This document shows, piece by piece, positions 1 to 6,074 of a DNA stretch of 7,429 nucleotides. Origin of the DNA: Verrucomicrobiota bacterium. Its GTDB lineage: Bacteria > Verrucomicrobiota > Verrucomicrobiia > Chthoniobacterales > UBA10450. Where the stretch lies: positions 1 to 7,429 of the forward strand of contig QHRI01000076.1 in the NCBI GenBank assembly GCA_003221375.1, written 5' to 3'. Positions within the stretch are counted from its first letter, which is position 1, and each line of letters begins with the position of its first letter. The translations under genes and the position numbers were made by a program. The notes under the pieces are model-generated. The model saw only the letters and a list, made by a program, of their open reading frames with translations. It did no database searches and was not told the origin of the DNA.

Positions 1-201
1 AATCTTCAAGATTTCTTGCGGAGGCGCGTAATGAATTGGGGCTCGCAAACAGGCGATGTGCTCGTGGCGCAAGCTGGTGAGAGGGGGATAGACCGAGCCG
101 ATTTCGAGTTCGAAACCGAGCCGTTCCAGCACCAACATCTCCGCGTCGCAAAACGTCTGCGAAAGCACGGGATACCGGGAGTAAAGATAGCCGAGACGCA
201 T
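1..201 (-). CDS. Glycosyltransferase, GT4/WcaL-like, N-terminal fragment (runs off left edge)
   Basis: The minus strand is open from an ATG at 201 to the window edge, giving 67 residues with no stop. The start reads MRLGYLYSRYPVLSQTF and continues with DAEMLVLERLGFELEIGSV. This is the usual opening of group-1/GT4 glycosyltransferases of the colanic-acid WcaL kind: a first beta strand, then S-R-Y-P-x-L-S-x-T-F and a helix leading to 'LERLGFELEI', in the N-terminal Rossmann-like acceptor domain. Such enzymes move a sugar from a nucleotide donor to a lipid-linked or polysaccharide acceptor at the cytoplasmic face of the membrane. The start is firm on the upstream side because an in-frame TAA lies five codons before the ATG. 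No Shine-Dalgarno sequence is visible. The donor-binding C-terminal domain is outside the window, so sugar specificity cannot be judged. It lies downstream of the Dabb gene on the same strand, separated from it by a hairpin-rich element. Confidence 0.75.
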   Translation of the reverse strand, partial: MRLGYLYSRYPVLSQTFCDAEMLVLERLGFELEIGSVYPPLTSLRHEHIACLRAPIHYAPPQEILKI

Positions 202-241
202 CGAATCGGATGATTACGCGTTCCGGTCGAAAATAGCAATG

Positions 242-350
242 GTAGGGCGTTTTTGTAGCCGCCTCGCTGGTCGAGGCGTCCCGCGCGTGGCCACCCGCAC
301 GGCGACACAGCGCCGTGGCTACAGCCATGAGCGGTTGGCTGCTCCCCTAC
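242..350. repeat. Nested inverted-repeat (REP-like) intergenic element
   Basis: The spacer between the Dabb gene and the glycosyltransferase is a stack of inverted repeats. An outer pair GTAGGG (242-247) and CCCTAC (345-350) encloses a second pair TGTAGCC (254-260) and GGCTACA (317-323). Inside lie two perfect 7-bp hairpins: CGCCTCG/CGAGGCG (260-266 and 272-278, 5-nt loop) and CACGGCG/CGCCGTG (298-304 and 311-317, 6-nt loop), with the palindrome GTGGCCAC (287-294) between them. The inner hairpins share a base or so with the inner pair, so not all stems can form fully at once. As RNA or single-stranded DNA this could fold as a multi-arm junction. The right arm overlaps the Dabb stop codon. The style resembles dispersed intergenic repeats that I associate with Chthoniobacterales genomes, but only one copy is visible here. 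It may also act as a transcription barrier; there is no U-tract typical of an intrinsic terminator. Confidence 0.55.
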
Positions 351-664
351 GAAAAACGAACGTCCTTGCCCGGGTCCATCTCAAAGTCCAGATCCAGGGA
401 ATCCTCAATGTTCGGCTTGATCACTTCCTCCATGAATTTCACGAAAATGGGGTCTTCGCGAAAGATTGCGTACTTGTCCATCGACTCAAAATCGATGGCG
501 ATGAAGAACGGCCACGGCAATTCGGGGTCGATCCGTTTCCCGCACTTGATGCTCAAGACCTCGGGGATTTTCAGAAGCTGCATGCGCGCATTCATCATCA
601 TCGCCTCCACGCGAGCGGGCGTGACCTCGGGCTTGAGTTTATAGAGAACGACGTGATGAACCAT
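347..664 (-). CDS. Dabb family (stress-responsive alpha/beta barrel) protein
   Basis: This is a 105-residue protein beginning MVHHVVLYKLKPEVTPARVE. The opening 'M-V-H-H-V-V-L-Y-K-L-K-P' is the hallmark first strand of the Dabb domain (PF07876), a ferredoxin-like alpha+beta fold that dimerises into a barrel. Residues 30-60 (LLKIPEVLSIKCGKRI, then WPFFIAIDF) match the second and third strands, and residues 61-85 the 'SMDKYAIFREDPIFVKFMEEV' helix that precedes the last strand. The length is typical of single-domain members. The family includes plant stress proteins and olivetolic acid cyclase, but most bacterial members have no known reaction, and none can be assigned here. An in-frame extension to 949 is open but would lie inside the divergent mannosyltransferase gene and shows no conserved character, so the ATG at 664 is preferred. 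The C-terminus ends exactly where the hairpin element begins: the TAG stop lies within that element's outer arm. Confidence 0.85.
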   Translation of the reverse strand: MVHHVVLYKLKPEVTPARVEAMMMNARMQLLKIPEVLSIKCGKRIDPELPWPFFIAIDFESMDKYAIFREDPIFVKFMEEVIKPNIEDSLDLDFEMDPGKDVRFS

Positions 665-755
665 GAGGGTAAAGCTAATAGGCGTTTCCAACGAGGCGCG
701 CAAGTCCGAATCCATTGCCCTAATACTGCAGGGATTGTTTGACGGTTTCTTCCCC

Positions 756-784
756 GAGAACAAATTGGACAACCCTTTGTTCTC
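756..784. promoter_or_regulatory. Perfect 9-bp inverted repeat in the divergent spacer, possible operator or 5'-UTR hairpin
   Basis: GAGAACAAA (756-764) and TTTGTTCTC (776-784) form a perfect inverted repeat with an 11-bp spacer, centred at 770. It lies 19 bp upstream of the ATG at 804, inside the 139-bp spacer between the divergent Dabb and mannosyltransferase genes. A 20-bp centre-to-centre arm distance places both half-sites on about the same face of the helix, as expected for a dimeric regulator. A weak sigma70-like pair, TTGACG (739-744) and CAAATT (761-766), would put the left arm on the -10 element, which is the geometry of a repressor site. The -10 match is poor (3 of 6), so the promoter part is speculative. 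A leader hairpin is the alternative. Confidence 0.4.
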
Positions 785-803
785 AAGTCCGAAACAAGAA
801 ATA

Positions 804-1970
804 ATGAACGACGAAAACGCACCCGCGACCGCCGAAGCAGAACCAGCGAATCCGCCCTCAAAGCCGTGGTGGCGCTTTTTGCAAAGGGAGGATTGGATCG
901 TCGTTGGATGGGTTCTGGCTATCAGTGGGCTGTTCTTTGTCTTCGGCACAAAAGCCTATCAGATACTCGCGAACAAGTGGACCGTCGGGTTTCACGGTTG
1001 GCTCGAGTTGTGGAGTCGTTGGGATGGTGATCAGTATCTGCGGCTGGCCAAATTGGGCTACACCAACGATAGCGTATGGAAGGCATGGTTGTATCCACTC
1101 TATCCCTGGTGCATCCGATTTGTTGCCTGGATCGCCGGAAATTATGTGGTTTCGGGCCTAATCGTTTCCGGAGCGGCACTTTTTTTCGCAGCCGTTCTGT
1201 TGCGCAGACTCGTGTCGATTGATTTCGCACCTGAAGTCGCGCTGCGTTCTGTTTGGTTTTTATTGATTTTTCCTACGGCGTATTTCCTGCACGTATGCTA
1301 CACGGAAAGTCTTTTTCTTGCGTTGGTCATCGGCTCCGTGTTTGCCGCACGACGAGAGCGTTGGTGGCTGGCGGGGCTGCTTGGAGCGCTCTCCTGGATG
1401 ACCCGTGCCAATGGGATCATATTACTTCCGACGCTGGCGGTTGAAGCGGCGTGCCAGTTCTGGGCCACCCGACGCTGGAGTTGGAGATGGCTTTGGATAG
1501 GAGTCGTGCCTGCGGGTTTTGCCGTCTATCTTTTGATCAACTGGAAGGTTAGCGGCGCTCCGTTCGCATTTTTGGCGTCACGCAACGCGCTCTTTAGTGT
1601 GCGACCGTCATGGCCTTGGGTCGGACTTCGCAGCACGATTGGCGTTATTCAGCATTGGAAGCCGACTGACTCGGAGATCATTGGAACACAGGAATTCTCT
1701 TTTATTATCCTGGGCTTTATTTGTGCGGTCGCGTCCTGGGTCAAGCTTCGTCCGACTTATGCAATGTGGATCTCCGGTAACTGGTTACTGGTGACCGGTG
1801 CCTCGTGGCTTATAAGCATGCCTCGATACACGCTGGTGATGTTTCCGATCTTCATTCTCTTCGCGCTTCTGGCCAACAGCCGATTTTGGTATGCGCTTAT
1901 CACCATGTGGTCTCTCTTGTTTTTTGCACTGTTTGCCAGTCTCTTCGTCTGGGGCCATTGGGCTTTCTGA
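804..1970 (+). CDS. PIG-V/Gpi18-like polytopic mannosyltransferase (GT-C fold)
   Basis: This 388-residue membrane protein carries the pattern of the PIG-V / Gpi18 family (PF04188, COG5542), which transfers mannose from a polyprenyl- or dolichyl-phosphate donor on the outer side of the membrane. Landmarks in order: a first membrane segment at about 31-48; the loop motif W-S-R-W-D-G-D-Q-Y at 70-78 with the acidic pair D74/D76 expected at the catalytic site; WLYPLYPW at 95-102; FPTAYFLHVCYTESLF at 156-171, which corresponds to the family's 'Y-(S/T)-E-S-L-F' signature; MTRANGI at 199-205, the 'R-(S/A)-N-G' signature; and MPRYTLVMFPIF at 339-350 near the C-terminus. About ten membrane segments are visible. 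The open frame extends upstream to 663, but the ATG at 804 is preferred: the extra 47 residues are soluble and lack family character. The gene converges on the 705-residue membrane protein gene with a 9-bp gap. Acceptor and true sugar donor are unknown. Confidence 0.85.
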   Translation: MNDENAPATAEAEPANPPSKPWWRFLQREDWIVVGWVLAISGLFFVFGTKAYQILANKWTVGFHGWLELWSRWDGDQYLRLAKLGYTNDSVWKAWLYPLYPWCIRFVAWIAGNYVVSGLIVSGAALFFAAVLLRRLVSIDFAPEVALRSVWFLLIFPTAYFLHVCYTESLFLALVIGSVFAARRERWWLAGLLGALSWMTRANGIILLPTLAVEAACQFWATRRWSWRWLWIGVVPAGFAVYLLINWKVSGAPFAFLASRNALFSVRPSWPWVGLRSTIGVIQHWKPTDSEIIGTQEFSFIILGFICAVASWVKLRPTYAMWISGNWLLVTGASWLISMPRYTLVMFPIFILFALLANSRFWYALITMWSLLFFALFASLFVWGHWAF

Positions 1971-1979
1971 TCAGCTATC

Positions 1980-4097
1980 TCATCGTTTAATAGCTTCGAT
2001 TGAAGCAATACGATCCCCGATGCCGGCCCGCCATGTATTATTACGCATGCGATCGGGAACGCGATAAATTATCAAAGCGCCGAAGCGATTCTCCTTATCT
2101 TGAAACACCGTTTCAAAATAGCGTTTGAACACTGGCTCGTTCAATTTATCCCTGAGGTAACCGGAGCGGAGGCCGTTATCGATCGCCACATAGCGTATAC
2201 CATTTTCATTGAGAAGCCGAACTAGCTCGACCGGATCCTTCTCAGTGAACAATTTACCGTAGAGTGTATCTCGCGTGCTTAATGAATAACCCATTGACCA
2301 GGCGAAATACGGCCAGCCGTAAAAAATGCGGCGACCGTTCAGTAGAATGGGATGAATAACAAATCTATCCGTGAGGAACACGTCTCTGGGGCTGGTGTTG
2401 GCCTGTAGCCACTCCGATAACCGATTTTGTCTAAACGGCACGTCCACGATGGTATCGTTGTGAATACGGAACCACTCAATGGCGCCTCCAAACGTCACAA
2501 CGAGGAGGAGAGCTACGGCTACGGACTTCCCTACCCAACGTATCTTGCCGACCCGCCAGATCGTGTAGGCGGCAAATAAATTGAGAAGAAGAACCCAAAT
2601 GTAGAGAAACTTGTGATTGTTGATGATGTCAGTGCTTAACTGTGTGCTAAACGCGAGTATCGGCAGAATCAACAGTGCTATGAACAGCCTGCGCGGAAGT
2701 GTCATGCAGAATATGACCGCAGCTAGTCCTAACAGGAGTTTTTCCCCGAACGTAAAGCAGAAATAGGATAAGACGCGCGACAGCGTAGGATTTTCGACCA
2801 CAAGTCCCCAGTGGATAATCGAATTCCCGTGAGTGAATCCCTGATCCCTCAGAAAAAGAAATGCCAGTTGCGGCGCACTCACCAGCGCCGCAGTGATCAA
2901 AAGTGAAAGTATATATACACGATAAGGAAAGAGGACCAGCATCACAGCAACCACGGCGAAAGCTGTGGCGAAGGCGGCGCTATTCCACAACGGAAGCAAT
3001 CCCAGCAAGAATCCGGTAAAGGCAAAGCTTACAATTTGATGTGGGGATTGTTCGTGCGATGAGTCGGTTTGAGTCTCACTTGTTAAGCAGGCAATTTTAT
3101 GATCTGCAGCTTCAGGCTCTGCTCCCTTGATTTCGGCGTCGGATGCTTTGGCTACGTTCGTTCCGTCAAGTGTTGATGCGAACGGGCGCCGTCGCTGCCG
3201 ACAGAAACCAACTAGAAAGGTCAACACTAGAAGGAAAACGCCGATCCCTACTATAAAGTGCCTTTGTACGTAGAAAATACTCAGTGACCATGTACCTACG
3301 GCTTCAGCTTTGTATGGGTAACCTGAGACGAGCCAATGGTTAAGATGTATGATGGATGCGAATGCCTGGGATAAGGAGTGTTGCGACTGGAGGAATGGGA
3401 CATATGAAAGTGTAGTTGGGAAAAAAAAGAGCGACGCTGCAATTCGACCGACTACTCGTGACTGAAACAGCAGCTCGCCGAGCGTCATGATAAGAATTAA
3501 CATGGCAAGAAGGGAAAAGACGCTTAAAAGATTAAGAGCCCAAGCCATGTTAAGACCCAGAAACTCAAGATTCCCTGCCTGGAACCAAAAAAGAAAATGG
3601 TAGCGAATAGGCTCGCCGATATAGTGCGGATATTCTGTGGGAAAGTTGTGGCCCACAGCGAAGCTCTGCATTAACGATAGATTCGGACCGAAATCGTTCC
3701 AGACGACAGACGCCATGCGAGCATTTCCATCCTTGAGCCAAAGGGTGCCAAACATTAGGTAGCAGGCAGCCAGAATGAAGCAGCCAATAAAGAAAGCGTC
3801 CCAAACCGTCGAACCTGAGGGCCGAGAGTCCGTCAATTTGGGATTAAACGCTGAGCGTGGTCGTAACTTGTAGATCACCAGACCCGCCAGTGCAAAGAAC
3901 AAGATATTCGCTCCAAGCAAGGGTGTGTTGGACCATGCAAAGGCAAGCGCAAATAGGTATGTCGCCCATGTGCTTAACACAAGTCCAACCAGAAATGAGG
4001 CAGCGATGTAATGGTATACGGAGTTGAACCCGTATAAGCGTCGGCAAACGCAAGCACCCTGCATTAGGATCGTTGCCAGATAAAGCAGCGCTAACAT
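1980..4097 (-). CDS. Large polytopic GT-C-like membrane protein (DUF2298/YYY-like)
   Basis: This 705-residue protein has 13-14 hydrophobic segments and a soluble C-terminal domain from about 545. Residues 133-168 read W-N-D-F-G-P-N, then S-L-M-Q-S-F-A-V-G-H-N-F-P, then Y-P-H-Y-I-G-E-P-I-R-Y-H-F. This acidic, Pro- and aromatic-rich outside loop after the early membrane segments is typical of GT-C lipid-linked sugar transferases and of the DUF2298/YYY-like membrane proteins. D135 is a candidate catalytic acid. The tail includes FLTDRFVIHPILLNGRRIF (574-592) and ENGIRYVAID (631-640), the small alpha/beta domain often seen at the end of such proteins. A charged, Ser/Glu-rich stretch at about 299-353 splits the membrane part. 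An in-frame TAA six codons upstream fixes the ATG at 4097 as the first start; no Shine-Dalgarno is seen. It follows the 407-residue membrane protein gene by 49 bp, so co-transcription is likely. The reaction and sugar are not known. Confidence 0.7.
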   Translation of the reverse strand: MLALLYLATILMQGACVCRRLYGFNSVYHYIAASFLVGLVLSTWATYLFALAFAWSNTPLLGANILFFALAGLVIYKLRPRSAFNPKLTDSRPSGSTVWDAFFIGCFILAACYLMFGTLWLKDGNARMASVVWNDFGPNLSLMQSFAVGHNFPTEYPHYIGEPIRYHFLFWFQAGNLEFLGLNMAWALNLLSVFSLLAMLILIMTLGELLFQSRVVGRIAASLFFFPTTLSYVPFLQSQHSLSQAFASIIHLNHWLVSGYPYKAEAVGTWSLSIFYVQRHFIVGIGVFLLVLTFLVGFCRQRRRPFASTLDGTNVAKASDAEIKGAEPEAADHKIACLTSETQTDSSHEQSPHQIVSFAFTGFLLGLLPLWNSAAFATAFAVVAVMLVLFPYRVYILSLLITAALVSAPQLAFLFLRDQGFTHGNSIIHWGLVVENPTLSRVLSYFCFTFGEKLLLGLAAVIFCMTLPRRLFIALLILPILAFSTQLSTDIINNHKFLYIWVLLLNLFAAYTIWRVGKIRWVGKSVAVALLLVVTFGGAIEWFRIHNDTIVDVPFRQNRLSEWLQANTSPRDVFLTDRFVIHPILLNGRRIFYGWPYFAWSMGYSLSTRDTLYGKLFTEKDPVELVRLLNENGIRYVAIDNGLRSGYLRDKLNEPVFKRYFETVFQDKENRFGALIIYRVPDRMRNNTWRAGIGDRIASIEAIKR

Positions 4098-4146
4098 TCC
4101 AGTTCGCCGAAGTTAAATGGAAGCCTTCGTCTTGGTGACGGAATCG

Positions 4147-5370
4147 CTAGGGGTGCACGTTCCTAGTCCAAAGAAATTCATATGTGGCGAGCGCATTGAT
4201 CGCAACCGAAACAAGAAAGAGCGAAATTTCTATTACAGACAGTTTCGCAGGGCCATTGCCGGCTAATAGAAGAAACATCCATGGTAGAAGGATCGTGGCG
4301 TAGCGATAGGAGAATTGCCAGCCGCCAGGATTTCCATGAGACCACAACGCCGCGATCAATAAGCCAATCGTGATCCAAGCCACCGCCTTATACTTTCCGC
4401 CCTCACGGAAAAGAAGGAAAAGAAATGGACTGGCGATGAAGATGGAACAACCAAATCCATATGGCAGGATGTAAGGAAACTTTGGGATGGTGTCGCCGAT
4501 TCCCTTGAAAAGCATGTGGTAAATGTTTCCAGGGATCGCGTGGAGAGAGAATAATCCGTGTTGATACCATGGCTCCTGGAGAACGCGGGGGATTCGTGCG
4601 TATCCAAAATCAAAGATGGAATGAAAGCGCGCGAAGTTGTATTCCGCTGTTAGAATCCCGAGGGTTATTGGCAGGACGAGAAATGAGATTAAGTCGGGTG
4701 CTTTTTTGCGAAGCCGTTGCACGATGTTGCTTAACCGGATCGGCTCGGTGCCATCGGGAATCGTGAACCACAAATAAAGAAAAATCGGCAGAATCAGAAT
4801 CAATTCTGTGCGATTCCCAAAGGTGAGCGCGAAGAACGCTCCGGCGACGAAGGGGGATGATCGCACCAGAGTAAAATATAGCGCGCCTGCTTGTCCGAGC
4901 AGCGCGAATCCGAGAGCGATTTGCCAGGACCCACCGAATCCGAGATTACACCATGTCCAGGTTCCGAAGATGGGAAACAGCGCGAGAACAATTCGCCGGC
5001 CAACTGATTTGGTTTGGACGCTCGATAGACCAAAGAAGAAAAAAACGCATAGTCCCGCGATCAGCGCGGTCAACACTTGTGCAGGAAAACTGTGAATCCA
5101 TCCAGCTTGCTGCAAAAGAGCGACTGGCAGAACGCTTAGAACGGCGCCAAGTGGGAATACAGAGTAATATTTACCTTCGAATGGAACCAGCTCGTTCAGC
5201 CACGAGCCGGGCTGCCTGTCGAGGCCAAGATGGCGATGCAACAAGGCCGATGCGATCCGGGCCGTGTAATCAAAGTCGTGCATCGTCGCCTTGGTTGTAA
5301 AAAAGAAGACCAATCCTGCGAGAGCGGATAGCCCTACAGCCAACAATAACTCCCGCCACTTATCCGACAT
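4147..5370 (-). CDS. Polytopic membrane protein, putative GT-C glycosyltransferase
   Basis: From the ATG at 5370 this encodes 407 residues with about 11 hydrophobic segments. A GTG three codons upstream (5379) is an alternative start, with an in-frame TAA five codons before that. After the first membrane segment comes T-M-H-D-F-D-Y-T-A-R-I-A (about residues 29-40), an acidic D-x-D loop in the place where GT-C enzymes keep their catalytic Asp. It is followed by WLNELVPFEGKYYSVFPLG (57-75), an outward loop whose 'F-E-G-K-Y-Y-S-V-F-P-L-G' resembles donor-loop motifs in family-39-like transferases. Near the C-terminus NPGGWQFSYRYATILLPW (347-364) has the aromatic-R-Y-x-x-x-L-L-P arrangement common in this superfamily. 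I do not recognise a named family. It probably acts on undecaprenyl-phosphate-linked sugars at the outer face of the inner membrane, together with the co-directional gene that follows; this is inference from topology and neighbours. It could also be a membrane protein without transferase activity. Confidence 0.7.
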   Translation of the reverse strand: MSDKWRELLLAVGLSALAGLVFFFTTKATMHDFDYTARIASALLHRHLGLDRQPGSWLNELVPFEGKYYSVFPLGAVLSVLPVALLQQAGWIHSFPAQVLTALIAGLCVFFFFGLSSVQTKSVGRRIVLALFPIFGTWTWCNLGFGGSWQIALGFALLGQAGALYFTLVRSSPFVAGAFFALTFGNRTELILILPIFLYLWFTIPDGTEPIRLSNIVQRLRKKAPDLISFLVLPITLGILTAEYNFARFHSIFDFGYARIPRVLQEPWYQHGLFSLHAIPGNIYHMLFKGIGDTIPKFPYILPYGFGCSIFIASPFLFLLFREGGKYKAVAWITIGLLIAALWSHGNPGGWQFSYRYATILLPWMFLLLAGNGPAKLSVIEISLFLVSVAINALATYEFLWTRNVHP

Positions 5371-5463
5371 GCTGATCACAATATGCCAATTTTAATCAAA
5401 TCCTCATGCGTCTTTCCCTGCGCATGGCAGAAACGCCCGCGGCAGTGAATTCTACCTGCTATT
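5371..5463. other. Intergenic spacer with weak hairpin and AT-rich start region
   Basis: The 93 bp between the propeller gene and the membrane protein gene hold a short inverted repeat, CATGCG (5405-5410) and CGCATG (5421-5426), with a 10-nt loop and no U-tract on either strand. Next to the start codon the spacer becomes AT-rich (about 5380-5400), which may mark a promoter for the two-gene membrane operon, but no consensus -35/-10 pair is convincing. No gene is seen here. Confidence 0.3.
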
Positions 5464-6045
5464 TTAACGCAATGGAATCGGGCGAACGGGTGGCGTTGGG
5501 CGATGTCGTGGTGTTGGCCGGGGCCTCGGAGTCGGGGTCGGCGTCGGCACGATTCCAGGCAACGCAAAAGAATAAACCTTATAATCATTGGCGAGGTAAA
5601 TGCGTCCGCGGGCAGCGATGCCGGTATTGAAGCGCCGCGAGCCGGACAGCAATTCGTCAGGCCCGCCGCCGGCATAAACAACATTGCCCGTATCGCCGTC
5701 AAAGCCGTGCAACCGTTGATCTCCGTCTACATCTGCGCCAACTACCCAGACAATAATGTCATTGGTGCCGTCAGTAGAGGTAGCGAAGGGAGCAGCTCGA
5801 CCCGGCTGGGTCGCACTCCAGGCGTTTACGATGGCAGGTGGATTGGTTGCGGTGATGCGGAAAGCGGAGATCGTCGTGCTACTAGCGCGGAAGGCGACAT
5901 AGGTGCCTTGCTTGGTTCGATACGCCACTGCCGCTTGCGCGATGTCACTGTTGGAAACCTGAGCCGAGGCTACCGGAGTACTGATGCCGCCCAGGTTGTC
6001 GCGATCAAGTAGATACGCATTCCGATCCTTTCCCAGCGCAACCAC
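5464..6045 (-). CDS. C-terminal half of PQQ-like propeller protein with Pro-Thr/Arg-Pro tail
   Basis: The frame is open from the break at about 6081; the first possible start in it is a GTG at 6045, giving 193 residues. There is no reason to believe translation truly begins there, as the codons just upstream (V-D-V-P-G-A-T-P-S-R-L) already look like propeller sequence. Residues 3-20 (ALGKDRNAYLLDRDNLGG) form a blade core of the kind in which a small residue or sugar-like ligand loop follows 'AYLLD'. Two further blades lie at about 49-62 (YVAFRASSTTISAF) and 97-125. The final blade carries ELLSGSRRFNTGIAARGRIY and YKVYSF (131-160). From 165 to the end the chain is low-complexity: P-T repeats, then R-P, H, V and L, ending P-I-P-L-R. 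The same last blade and tail type recur in the gene at 7155-7429. Without the N-terminal half it has no signal peptide and should not be exported. Confidence 0.7.
   Translation of the reverse strand: MVALGKDRNAYLLDRDNLGGISTPVASAQVSNSDIAQAAVAYRTKQGTYVAFRASSTTISAFRITATNPPAIVNAWSATQPGRAAPFATSTDGTNDIIVWVVGADVDGDQRLHGFDGDTGNVVYAGGGPDELLSGSRRFNTGIAARGRIYLANDYKVYSFALPGIVPTPTPTPRPRPTPRHRPTPPVRPIPLR
5467..5547 (-). repeat. Pro-Thr/Arg-Pro low-complexity tail coding region
   Basis: These codons, read on the minus strand, encode three to four P-T units followed by a basic Pro-rich end in which Arg recurs (P-R-P-R-P-T-P-R-H-R-P-T-P-P-V-R-P). The DNA is an imperfect 6-bp repeat of the G-T-N-G-G-N type on the plus strand. 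It is a shorter version of the tail in the neighbouring paralogue. Confidence 0.7.
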
Positions 6046-6074
6046 CAGTCTGGACGGCGTTGCGCCCGGAACAT

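Noticed and set aside
239..742. Plus-strand open frame of 167 codons across the Dabb region
   Set aside because: It is antisense to the Dabb gene, shows no domain pattern, and runs through the hairpin element.
663..803. Upstream extension of the mannosyltransferase start to 663
   Set aside because: The extra 47 residues lack family features, the start would overlap the Dabb start codon, and the ATG at 804 gives a normal family length.
665..949. Upstream extension of the Dabb protein on the minus strand
   Set aside because: The canonical Dabb start motif begins at the ATG at 664; the extension overlaps the coding part of the divergent gene.
4569..5300. Several plus-strand open frames inside the 4147-5370 gene
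   Set aside because: They are antisense to a clear polytopic membrane protein and have shadow-like composition.
5405..5426. CATGCG/CGCATG hairpin as a terminator of the propeller gene
   Set aside because: The stem is only 6 bp with a 10-nt loop and no U-tract; listed only as part of the spacer.
5376..5702. Minus-strand frame of 108 codons overlapping the propeller C-terminus
   Set aside because: It is an out-of-frame shadow rich in Arg, Pro and Cys, caused by the repeat-rich tail sequence; no domain pattern.
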